Source: Candidatus Peregrinibacteria bacterium (GTDB taxonomy: Bacteria; Patescibacteriota; Gracilibacteria; UBA1369; UBA12463). Taken from it: 64,000 bases of DNA. How positions within the stretch are numbered: the stretch's first letter is position 1; the number at the start of each line of letters is the position of its first letter. Positions 1-7,531 of the stretch are shown here, one piece after another. The position numbers were made by a program, and so were the translations under genes. Below the pieces are notes generated by a model. It saw nothing but the letters and a program-made list of their open reading frames with translations, did not search any database and was not told where the DNA came from. The stretch is from assembly GCA_026395555.1 (NCBI GenBank), contig JAPLYO010000024.1, positions 124,001-188,000 of the forward strand, read 5' to 3'.

Positions 1-1097
1 AGCATACATTGGATCAGTGGATTTTGTCTGAGTTGAATACGCTCGTGAAATCGACGACCGATGCGATGGATAACTATAACTTCATGGAGGCGACTCGTCC
101 GATGATTACCTTTGCTGATGATCTTTCTAACTGGTACGTCCGTCGAAGCCGAAGACGTTTCTGGAAGTCGGAATCGGATGCGGATAAGCAGAGCGCCTAC
201 CAGACTCTGTATATCGTTCTCTATCGATTGTCTCAGTTGATGGCTCCGTATATGCCATTCTTGTCTGAGTATATGTATCAGGGTCTTACGAAGGGGATCG
301 CCGGCGAGAGCGAGTCAGTACACCTTACAAACTGGCCGGAGGCGGTGAAGAAGCTTATGAAGCCACTTCTCAACACCGAGATGCATATCGTTCGTCAGAT
401 CGTGAACTTGGGGCATAGCGCTCGTGCTAATGCTTCGATCAAGGTTCGCCAGCCGCTCGCCTCGGTGAGTATCGCTACGCCAGATGAGGTAAGCGTGGAT
501 GTGATCGAAAAGTATCGAGATATTATTCTCGAGGAGTTAAATGTGAAACAGATTGAGTACATCCGAGAGTTAGGCGATCGCGTGAAGATCAAGTATACGC
601 CAAAATCAAAACTTCTTGGTCCTAAATTCGGTAAGGACGTGCAGGATATTATTCGCATGGTGAAGTCTGGAGATATTCAGGCTATCGCAGGTGGTAGATA
701 TCAGGTTGGCTCGTTTGTTCTCAATGCTGAAGATATTGAGGTTGGCTATGAAGCGCAGGATGGCGCTGGAGTTGCTAGCGAAAATGGCTATACCTTGTTG
801 CTTGATACACATATCACCGAGACGCTGGTTCAGGAGGGGATTGCGCGCGAAATCGTGCGATTTGTTCAAGATATGCGCAAGGAGGCTACCTATGATGTCA
901 GTGATAGAATCTCTCTTGTCGTAGAATCTGAACATGTAGAAATAAGTACAGCGGTTACCGCGTTTGCAGATTATATCCGCAAGGAGACGCTTGCAGAAGA
1001 GCTACAACAGGGTGGTGCTTTTGATTCTGATCTCAAGAAAGTGTTAGAACTTGATACGTACAGCGTTACGGTTGCTATAGCGAAGTCGGCGAAATAA
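1..1097 (+). CDS. ileS: Isoleucyl-tRNA synthetase, C-terminal part (5' truncated)
   Basis: The frame is open from the left edge, so the gene starts outside the window. About 365 residues remain. They begin with LDQWILSELN, the start of the anticodon-binding region of class Ia IleRS, and include ANASIKVRQPLASV, a conserved stretch of the C-terminal domain of the longer IleRS type. IleRS charges tRNA-Ile in the cytoplasm. The catalytic HIGH and KMSKS motifs lie upstream and cannot be seen. The gene ends with TAA 32 bp before the next gene. The call is confident because the C-terminal domain order matches the family. Confidence 0.93.
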   Translation, partial: HTLDQWILSELNTLVKSTTDAMDNYNFMEATRPMITFADDLSNWYVRRSRRRFWKSESDADKQSAYQTLYIVLYRLSQLMAPYMPFLSEYMYQGLTKGIAGESESVHLTNWPEAVKKLMKPLLNTEMHIVRQIVNLGHSARANASIKVRQPLASVSIATPDEVSVDVIEKYRDIILEELNVKQIEYIRELGDRVKIKYTPKSKLLGPKFGKDVQDIIRMVKSGDIQAIAGGRYQVGSFVLNAEDIEVGYEAQDGAGVASENGYTLLLDTHITETLVQEGIAREIVRFVQDMRKEATYDVSDRISLVVESEHVEISTAVTAFADYIRKETLAEELQQGGAFDSDLKKVLELDTYSVTVAIAKSAK

Positions 1098-1129
1098 AGC
1101 CCTTCCATTACCTCATTATCTTTCTCTTC

Positions 1130-1501
1130 ATGCTTCGATCTCTTCTCATCCGTTTGGTTCTCAATGCTGGTACGCTCTACCTGATTACCTATTTGCTTCC
1201 TCAGGATGTTGTGTACGCCGGGGGCGTGAAGTTTTTCGTGGTGGCCGGCCTCTTCATGACCATCATTAACCTTGTCATTAAGCCCATTCTCAAGATTCTC
1301 GCTCTGCCTTTTATGATATTGACGGCCGGCCTCTTCATGATTTTTATTAATGCTTTTCTGCTTTGGTTCCTTAAGTACGCTCTTGACATTGTCAAGTTCC
1401 AGGATGTTTCACTTGTTATTCATACCAAAGGAGGCTATCTTGTTGCGGGTCTTCTTTTTGGATTATTGAACTGGATTTTGAACGCTGTTTTCCGAAAATA
1501 G
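1130..1501 (+). CDS. Phage holin family 4 superfamily IV-like membrane protein
   Basis: This 123-residue protein is almost wholly hydrophobic, with about four predicted membrane helices and the motif NLVIKPILKILALPF, typical of the PF04020 family (holin superfamily IV, widespread in bacterial chromosomes). Despite the family name there is no phage context here: it sits between ileS and secG. Its role is unknown. No Shine-Dalgarno precedes the ATG; the leader is pyrimidine-rich. Confidence 0.75.
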   Translation: MLRSLLIRLVLNAGTLYLITYLLPQDVVYAGGVKFFVVAGLFMTIINLVIKPILKILALPFMILTAGLFMIFINAFLLWFLKYALDIVKFQDVSLVIHTKGGYLVAGLLFGLLNWILNAVFRK

Positions 1502-1534
1502 ATCACCTAAACTACCATTTTTTCTTCCTATACT

Positions 1535-1753
1535 ATGCATACATTTCTCAACATCTTTCAGATCATCGTTTCAATTCTTCTTATTCTTCTCATCCTTACG
1601 CAGGAGCGTGGAACAGGTCTTAGTTTAACGTTCGGTGGTATCGGTCATGTCTATCACAGCAAGCGAGGAGCAGAGAAAGTTATCGCTATCGCTACGGTTG
1701 TGCTCGCAGTCCTTTTTGTGGGATGCTCGATTGCTTTTCTCTTTGTAAAATAA
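1535..1753 (+). CDS. secG: Preprotein translocase subunit SecG
   Basis: A 72-residue protein with two membrane helices (about residues 5-24 and 48-70) joined by a cytoplasmic loop, with LILTQERGTGLSLTFGG in the position of the conserved SecG loop motif. SecG is the small auxiliary subunit of the SecYEG channel in the inner membrane. The length matches the family. The TATACT directly abutting the ATG is too close to act as its -10. The next gene, a membrane-anchored binding protein, is a likely SecYEG client. Confidence 0.88.
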   Translation: MHTFLNIFQIIVSILLILLILTQERGTGLSLTFGGIGHVYHSKRGAEKVIAIATVVLAVLFVGCSIAFLFVK

Positions 1754-1789
1754 TTCGTTTCAAAGGTTTTATATCCTTACCTCACAACC

Positions 1790-3436
1790 TTGATCAGGGA
1801 TTTTTTTCGCACTATTCGTTCCTATTCTCTATCGGAAAAGGTTGTCAGTATTTTTCTCTCTCTTCTGCTTGTTTTTAGTATTTACGGCGGCTTTTTCAGC
1901 TCAAGTAATGTTACCTCAAAGGATACATACGTTGAGGGAACAGTTGGTAAGATTATGGTACTGAATCCACTTTATAGTGACTACAGTGACCTTGATCGTG
2001 ATGTTACGAGTCTTCTCTTTTCCGGTCTCATGAAGTACGATAGCGAGAAGGGAAAAATGGTTGAGGACCTTGCAAAGGTGGCGATTAGTTCTGATGAGAT
2101 GCTCTATACCTTCACGCTTCGCGATAACGTCTTTTTTCATAATGGCGATCCCGTTACGGCGGATGATGTTTATTATACCTACCATGATGTTATTCAATCT
2201 CCGGATTTTTCAAATGCTGTCTTGACGGCCAATTTTCAGGGAGTGGATATTACGAAGAAAAATTCCAAAACCATTGAGTTTCGACTTACGCAGCCTAACT
2301 CATTCTTTCTTACCAACTTGAGTGTTGGCGTTCTTCCGTCGAAAATCTATAAGGACGTGGCGGTCGCCGATTTGCTCATGAGCGATGTGAATAAAAATCC
2401 TGTAGGGAGTGGTCCATATCAGGTTGATTCCGCTTATACCCTCAATAGTCGTGGAGATGGGAAGATTACCCTCAAACGGTTTCAGAAGTATTACGGTGGC
2501 CTTCCGAAGGTTAATACTATCGTGTATCGAACGTTCTCTACCGTTGATAGAATGCTCGATGCCAAGGACGATCTGGATGCTATGCCGAAGCTTGGCAGCG
2601 AGTTGTTGGCGAAAGTTCAGGGTAGTAAGTTTACACCCGTGAACTACACGCTTCCGCAATACAAAGCTGCATTTTTCAATATGGATAGCTTGATCACTGG
2701 GGTAAAGCCGGTTCGACTTGCGATGCTGAAATCCGTAGATAAAGATGAGTTGATGTCGACCGTAGCTGGTAAAACACCAGTTGATACGCCTTTCATGGAA
2801 TTAAATCAGGAAGATTGGGTATATAAGAGCGATATCGAAGAGGCAAAGGGGGCGCTTTATGACGCTGGCTACCGTTATGCTGATGGTGAAAAGACTGGCT
2901 TCAGAAAAACGAAAAAGGGGAATCCGATGGTGGTTCGACTCGCTTATTTTGAGAAGGGAGAGAAGACAAAGGGGGACAGTGAGGATGCTACGATTGCTGA
3001 ATTTCTCAAAAACTCATGGGAGGCTATCGGTATTCAGGTTGAGCTTTATCCTGTTACTGCTGATATTCGTACTGACTTCCTTCAAAAGCGAGATTATGAC
3101 GTTCTGCTCGCGGGCGAAAGTATGGGATACGACCTCGATACCTACTCCTTCTGGCACTCTTCACAGGCTACTGGCGATGGCTCAAACCTCTCGAACTACA
3201 AAAACTTCAGTGCCGATGCTCTCATCGAAGATATTCGCCATCACTTAGATGATGACCGAAAGGCGACACGCTTGAAGCAGCTCGCTAAGCTCGTAAAGGA
3301 TGATATTCCTGCTCTTTTCCTCTTCCGTCCACAATATATTTACGCTACAGACGCGAAATTCCAGGGGGTGAACTTGTCAAAGGCCGCTTTTTCTTCTGAT
3401 AGATTCTATAATATCCAGGGATGGAGCTCCAAATAA
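1790..3436 (+). CDS. ABC transporter peptide/oligopeptide-binding protein (family 5)
   Basis: The 548-residue protein resembles the family 5 extracellular solute-binding proteins (DppA/OppA type): VEGTVGKIMVLNPL near the N-terminus, then DNVFFHNGDPVTADDV and NPVGSGPY. Residues 16-38 form an N-terminal hydrophobic segment without a clear lipobox, so it is probably anchored by this helix rather than by lipid. The start is TTG. No permease or ATPase gene is adjacent, which is unusual for an importer component; these may be elsewhere. The substrate is unknown. Confidence 0.82.
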   Translation: MIRDFFRTIRSYSLSEKVVSIFLSLLLVFSIYGGFFSSSNVTSKDTYVEGTVGKIMVLNPLYSDYSDLDRDVTSLLFSGLMKYDSEKGKMVEDLAKVAISSDEMLYTFTLRDNVFFHNGDPVTADDVYYTYHDVIQSPDFSNAVLTANFQGVDITKKNSKTIEFRLTQPNSFFLTNLSVGVLPSKIYKDVAVADLLMSDVNKNPVGSGPYQVDSAYTLNSRGDGKITLKRFQKYYGGLPKVNTIVYRTFSTVDRMLDAKDDLDAMPKLGSELLAKVQGSKFTPVNYTLPQYKAAFFNMDSLITGVKPVRLAMLKSVDKDELMSTVAGKTPVDTPFMELNQEDWVYKSDIEEAKGALYDAGYRYADGEKTGFRKTKKGNPMVVRLAYFEKGEKTKGDSEDATIAEFLKNSWEAIGIQVELYPVTADIRTDFLQKRDYDVLLAGESMGYDLDTYSFWHSSQATGDGSNLSNYKNFSADALIEDIRHHLDDDRKATRLKQLAKLVKDDIPALFLFRPQYIYATDAKFQGVNLSKAAFSSDRFYNIQGWSSK

Positions 3437-3456
3437 GGCTACTTATTTAGGGAAAG

Positions 3457-3480
3457 GCTTGTAATTTCCGCTTTACAAGC
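3457..3480 (+). repeat. Inverted repeat overlapping the rplI promoter
   Basis: GCTTGTAA and TTACAAGC form a perfect 8-bp inverted repeat with an 8-base loop. The right arm overlaps the -35 element of rplI. An alternative AAGGCT/AGCCTT pairing spans 3455 to about 3488. It could be a terminator stem for the gene upstream, though no T-run follows, or an operator. Confidence 0.5.
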
Positions 3481-3500
3481 TGAGCCTTATTGGATAGAAT
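3472..3500 (+). promoter_or_regulatory. Sigma70-type promoter of rplI
   Basis: TTTACA (3472-3477), 17-bp spacer, TAGAAT (3495-3500). The expected start of transcription is near 3507, giving a leader of about 23 bases before the ATG at 3530. Confidence 0.7.
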
Positions 3501-3529
3501 CCAGCGCGCATATTCAATCAAACACTCTT

Positions 3530-3982
3530 ATGAAAGTAGTATTACTCAAAGCAGTTTCAAAGCTAGGTCGACGTGGCGAGGTTAAGACGGTCGCCGATGG
3601 TTATTTCCGAAATTTTCTTTATCCACGTTCATTAGCTGTTGTGTCTACTCCGGGCCGTGTTGCTCAGGCTGCAGATCGCAAGGCTCGAGCTTCTGCTAAT
3701 ATGGAGTTAGTTCGTAAGAACGCTGCTGAGATTGCCAAGAAGCTTTCTGAAGCTACGGTTACTGTTTCTGGTAAGGCTACTCCAAAGGGTAAGCTTTATG
3801 CTTCTATCACTATGGCCGATGTATTGAAGGCCGTTGAGGAGCAGCTCAAGATTAAACTTACAGAGGGATCACTTCTTTCTCATGAGCACATCAAGACTAT
3901 CGGTAGAACGATGGTTCCTGTTCAGCTCTCAGAGGAGGTTAAGTCTCATATTGCCGTTGAGGTATCCGCTTCAAAAAAGTAA
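3530..3982 (+). CDS. rplI: 50S ribosomal protein L9
   Basis: The 150-residue protein has the L9 N-terminal signature, MKVVLLKAVSKLGRRGEVKT then VADGYFRNFLYPRSLAV, a charged central helix, and a C-terminal domain with GKLYASIT and EVSASKK. L9 bridges neighbouring ribosomes at the base of the L1 stalk. Several CPR groups are reported to lack L9, so its presence narrows the lineage. The next gene starts directly after the TAA, so the two are probably co-translated. Confidence 0.96.
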   Translation: MKVVLLKAVSKLGRRGEVKTVADGYFRNFLYPRSLAVVSTPGRVAQAADRKARASANMELVRKNAAEIAKKLSEATVTVSGKATPKGKLYASITMADVLKAVEEQLKIKLTEGSLLSHEHIKTIGRTMVPVQLSEEVKSHIAVEVSASKK

Positions 3983-4402
3983 ATGGTAGATTCTGGAAAG
4001 ATCCTTGCTCTTGATTATGGCTTACGCCGAATCGGTTTGGCGATCACAGACAAGCAAAGAACAATGGTTTTTCCTCGTCCCATACTGGAACACAAAGGGG
4101 AGTCTTATGTTTTTGAACAAATACAGAAAATAGTTTCCGAAGAGGGTGTCACGGCTATAGTTCTTGGATATCCATTTGATGATCGACATGTTGAGACAAC
4201 TCAGACGGAAAAGATGAGGGCTTTTGGTGAGAAGTTATCGGCGGCTGTTTCCGTTCCGGTTTTTTTTGAAGATGAAAAGTATACTACTGCTCAGGCAGAA
4301 GCCCTTTTGGACTCGTATGGGTATGATTACAAAGAGAAAAAAACTCAGCGCGACAGTATTGCTGCGATGCTCATTTTGCAGTCTTACCTAGACAGGGTAT
4401 AA
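3983..4402 (+). CDS. ruvX: RuvX/YqgF pre-16S rRNA nuclease family protein
   Basis: The 139-residue RNase H-fold protein starts the base after the L9 stop codon. ILALDYGLRRIGLAITD carries the first catalytic Asp, VLGYPFDDRH is close to the family GxPxxxDG motif, FEDEKYTTAQAE contains the conserved DE, and KKTQRDSIAAMLILQSYL is the usual C-terminal DxxAAxxILQ helix. YqgF matures the 5' end of 16S rRNA in E. coli; a Holliday junction role has also been proposed. All expected motifs are present. Confidence 0.9.
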   Translation: MVDSGKILALDYGLRRIGLAITDKQRTMVFPRPILEHKGESYVFEQIQKIVSEEGVTAIVLGYPFDDRHVETTQTEKMRAFGEKLSAAVSVPVFFEDEKYTTAQAEALLDSYGYDYKEKKTQRDSIAAMLILQSYLDRV

Positions 4403-4403
4403 T
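4375..4403 (+). promoter_or_regulatory. Promoter of the TraG-like ATPase gene, leader of a few bases at most
   Basis: TTTGCA (4375-4380), 17-bp spacer, TATAAT (4398-4403), then 9 bases to the ATG at 4413. Transcription should begin within 2-3 bases of the start codon. The promoter lies in the 3' end of ruvX. Confidence 0.65.
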
Positions 4404-4412
4404 GCACTCCGT

Positions 4413-7013
4413 ATGTCATCTTTTTTATTACTTATTGTCGGGGGAACGATAGGCGTTTATGCGCTCTTTGTTTCTATAGTTCTCTTTTTTCATTGGTTCA
4501 TGCGATTTCAGCAGTATCGCACACGAAGACGTGTTCGTTTTGTGGTGTTGTCCGTTCGAGTTCCGAAGGATAGTGAGCTTGGGCCAATTGCCGCTGAGCA
4601 GATCATTACGACGTTTCATGGTATCTATCAGAAGCTTGGGTTTTGGGATAGAATTTTTGGGGTTTCTCCTGATCAAATAAGTTTAGAGATCGCAAATGTA
4701 AATAATAGTATTACGTTCTATGTAACATGTCCTAAAAAATTAAAGACGCTTGTAGAGGGTCAGGTATATGCACAGTACCCCGATGTAGAAATTGAGCAGG
4801 TGCAAGATTACGCCGACGAGAGAATCGCGCGTTCGTCTCGAGGTGGTGCGAATGCGGAGCTATTCAAGAATGCCGTTGGAGTTGAACTTCAGCTTACCGG
4901 TCCGGATTTTGATCCTATTAAGCGATATCCACAGTTCGAGGATCGAGTTAATAAAGTTTATATTGATCCGATGGCTGGTATTACGGCCGCATTGGCTAAA
5001 TTAAATGATCCCTCTGAGCAAGTTTGGCTGCAGGTTATTTTAAAACCACTCCATGATTCGTGGAGACTTTGGTACACCCGTACTGCTTGGATGATGTTCC
5101 AGGGAGTTTTTGCGGAAATAGAGCGCATTCAGGATATTTACGCCAATATTATCTGTACCAGAAAGCTTTATCTGCGAATAATTTTTTTCCCATTTTATGC
5201 CTATTTTTATTTAAGAATGTTATTTACCGGAACGGGGAAGAATATTTTTGCACTTAATGAAGATGCGGGTGAGGTTTTGGATGAGGGCACTTCGAAAATG
5301 CATGAGAAAGAAACGGCTGAGGGTGGAAGAATGGATAAAATTGCGAAGCTTCTCTATGAAGTGAATATACGTGCGGTATATCTTCCAAAAAATAAGAAGG
5401 ATGATGCTACTATGTCGAAACTTCGGGAGATCGTGGGATCGTTTAAGCAGTTTAATTTGCCGTATTTGAATGGTTTTGAAGATAGGGATTACATTATGAA
5501 TACATCTATCGTGGAGCGGTATCGTATGCGTTGGATGGAGGATCCGGTCATGATGAACAGCGAGGAGTTGGCTACCGTTTGGCATTTGCCAAATCAGCTC
5601 GTTCAAACACCGTTAATTTCGTGGGTTCGCTCCAAGAAGATGGAGCCACCTTCGGATCTGCCAAAGCCTTCTAACACTGATATAGGTGATTTGACGATGC
5701 TTGGGAAAACCGACTTCCGTGGAATGCATCATGAGTTCGGTATTCATACGCTCGATCGTCGAAGACATGTTTATATCATCGGAAAAACGGGCATGGGCAA
5801 GTCTACTTTGCTTGAGAACATGATCTATTCAGACGTCATGTCCGGTAAGGGCGTTGGACTGATCGATCCGCACGGCGACACGGCAGACCGTGTTTTGAAC
5901 TTCATTCCTGCGCACCGTACAAATGATGTTATCGTTATTGATCCTTCGGATAGAGACTTCCCGGTGGCTTTCAATATGCTGGATAATATTGACCCGGCGC
6001 TTAACTCTATTGTTTGTTCCGGATTGGTCGGCATCTTCAAGAAGCTCTATGCGGAGAGCTGGGGTCCACGTTTGGAGCATATTTTACGTAATACTATTTT
6101 GGCGCTGTTGGAATATCCAAGTGCGACCATGCTTGGTATTACTCGTATGTTGCAGGATGAGGACTTCCGCCAGAAGGTTATACGAAAAGTTGAGGATCCA
6201 ATTGTAAAAGGATTTTGGTTAAATGAGTTCGAAAAATATGGCGAAAAACAACGTATGGAGGCCATTTCTCCGGTTTTAAATAAAGTTGGTCAGTTCCTCT
6301 CGAGCTCAATTATGCGTAATATTGTGGGTCAGCCAAAGAGCGAGATCGATCTCCGATATGCCATGGATCATCATCGGATTGTTATTGTGAACTTATCGAA
6401 GGGAAAAATTGGTGAAGATAATTCCGCGCTTCTCGGTTCGATGATTATTACGAAGTTTCAGCTGGATGCTATGAGCCGTGCCAATATCCCCGAAAAGGAT
6501 CGTAATGACTTCTATCTCTACGTGGATGAGTTCCAAAACTTTGCTACGGATTCGTTTGCCACTATTTTGTCCGAGGCTCGTAAATATCGTCTGAATCTTA
6601 CGATGGCCAACCAATATATCGCCCAGATGCCTGATGAGGTGCGTGATGCGGTGTTTGGTAACGTAGGTAGCACCGTTTCATTCCAGGTTGGGTTTGATGA
6701 TGCGGAAGTTATTTCTTCACAGTTTAGTGAGGAGGTTATGCCTCCTGACCTCGTATCGCTCAGTAAGTATACGGCTTACACGAAGCTTTTGATTGACGGT
6801 ATGCCCTCCAAAACATTTTCGATCAACACGATACCGCCTATTGAAATTGACCCCGAAAAGGGTCGACGTGAAAAAATTGTTCGCATCTCACGTGAGCGCT
6901 TTAGTCAGCCTCGTGCTGTCGTTGAGGATAAGATCAAGCGCTGGTCAGCTAATACAAATGTGAATATGAACAAGGATGATGGTCCGCGTGCTGACACGAT
7001 CCTAGAGCCGTAA
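4413..7013 (+). CDS. TraG/VirD4-like type IV secretion coupling ATPase
   Basis: The 866-residue protein has an N-terminal membrane helix (about residues 3-28) and a further hydrophobic stretch near 255-275. The C-terminal half is a RecA-like ATPase: IIGKTGMGKSTLLENM (Walker A), LIDPHGDTAD, and FYLYVDEFQNFA (Walker B), followed by the TraG/TraM-recognition-like region ILSEARKYRLNLTMANQYIAQ. The family couples DNA or protein substrates to type IV secretion channels. No relaxase or VirB4 gene is adjacent. CPR genomes commonly carry such solo ATPases; DNA uptake or pilus-related transport is inferred, not shown. Confidence 0.85.
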   Translation: MSSFLLLIVGGTIGVYALFVSIVLFFHWFMRFQQYRTRRRVRFVVLSVRVPKDSELGPIAAEQIITTFHGIYQKLGFWDRIFGVSPDQISLEIANVNNSITFYVTCPKKLKTLVEGQVYAQYPDVEIEQVQDYADERIARSSRGGANAELFKNAVGVELQLTGPDFDPIKRYPQFEDRVNKVYIDPMAGITAALAKLNDPSEQVWLQVILKPLHDSWRLWYTRTAWMMFQGVFAEIERIQDIYANIICTRKLYLRIIFFPFYAYFYLRMLFTGTGKNIFALNEDAGEVLDEGTSKMHEKETAEGGRMDKIAKLLYEVNIRAVYLPKNKKDDATMSKLREIVGSFKQFNLPYLNGFEDRDYIMNTSIVERYRMRWMEDPVMMNSEELATVWHLPNQLVQTPLISWVRSKKMEPPSDLPKPSNTDIGDLTMLGKTDFRGMHHEFGIHTLDRRRHVYIIGKTGMGKSTLLENMIYSDVMSGKGVGLIDPHGDTADRVLNFIPAHRTNDVIVIDPSDRDFPVAFNMLDNIDPALNSIVCSGLVGIFKKLYAESWGPRLEHILRNTILALLEYPSATMLGITRMLQDEDFRQKVIRKVEDPIVKGFWLNEFEKYGEKQRMEAISPVLNKVGQFLSSSIMRNIVGQPKSEIDLRYAMDHHRIVIVNLSKGKIGEDNSALLGSMIITKFQLDAMSRANIPEKDRNDFYLYVDEFQNFATDSFATILSEARKYRLNLTMANQYIAQMPDEVRDAVFGNVGSTVSFQVGFDDAEVISSQFSEEVMPPDLVSLSKYTAYTKLLIDGMPSKTFSINTIPPIEIDPEKGRREKIVRISRERFSQPRAVVEDKIKRWSANTNVNMNKDDGPRADTILEP

Positions 7014-7064
7014 TTCTTTTGCATTTTATTGTAGCCTCCTCGTCTTATTTCTTTTCTTCTTCTT

Positions 7065-7439
7065 ATGCGCGCAGTTCATTCTGACAAGGCTCCGAAAGCT
7101 ATTGGCCCCTATTCTCAGGCCGTTCGTTCACGTGGTTTGCTCTTCTGTTCTGGTCAGCTCCCTATGAAGCTTGATGGCACGATGGTTGAGGGTACGTTCG
7201 AAGAGAAGGTAGTTCAGATTCTCGAAAATTTAAAGGCCGTCGTTGAAGAAGCTGGATCATCATTCGGAAATGTTTTGAAGGTAACGGTTTTTATGGTCGA
7301 TTTGGGGCAGTTTAATGAGTTTAACGAGATTTATAGTCGCTATTTCGTTGAGCACAAGCCAGCTCGTTCAACGGTACAGGTTGTGGCTCTGCCAAAAGGC
7401 TCACCGCTTGAGATAGAGTGCATCGCGAAGGTGGTGTAG
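7065..7439 (+). CDS. ridA: RidA family enamine/imine deaminase
   Basis: A 124-residue YjgF/YER057c/UK114 protein: KAIGPYSQAV at the N-terminus, FCSGQLP, the GSSFGNVLKVTVFMVDL region, the conserved arginine in KPARSTVQV and a C-terminal PLEIECIAKV. RidA hydrolyses reactive 2-aminoacrylate-type enamines made by PLP enzymes. The catalytic Arg (PARST) and the C-terminal acidic residue (EIECIA) are present, consistent with an active deaminase. The leader is pyrimidine-rich, without Shine-Dalgarno. Confidence 0.92.
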   Translation: MRAVHSDKAPKAIGPYSQAVRSRGLLFCSGQLPMKLDGTMVEGTFEEKVVQILENLKAVVEEAGSSFGNVLKVTVFMVDLGQFNEFNEIYSRYFVEHKPARSTVQVVALPKGSPLEIECIAKVV

Positions 7440-7473
7440 GTATCTCGTCTATTCTTGCTAAAATCGCATTTAT

Positions 7474-7502
7474 TTGACGTTGGTTTTTGTTGGTGTTAGA
7501 TT
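7474..7502 (+). promoter_or_regulatory. Promoter of the HD/cNMP gene
   Basis: TTGACG (7474-7479), 17-bp spacer, TAGATT (7497-7502) with an extended -10 TG at 7494-7495. It is nearly identical in its elements to the promoter at 39762-39790. The leader should be about 23 bases. Confidence 0.75.
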
Positions 7503-7531
7503 TCTTTCTTACCCTTTAAAAACCACTCTCT

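Noticed and set aside
1130-1501. Holin-like protein as evidence of a prophage
   Set aside because: No other phage gene is nearby, and the family is widespread in chromosomes.
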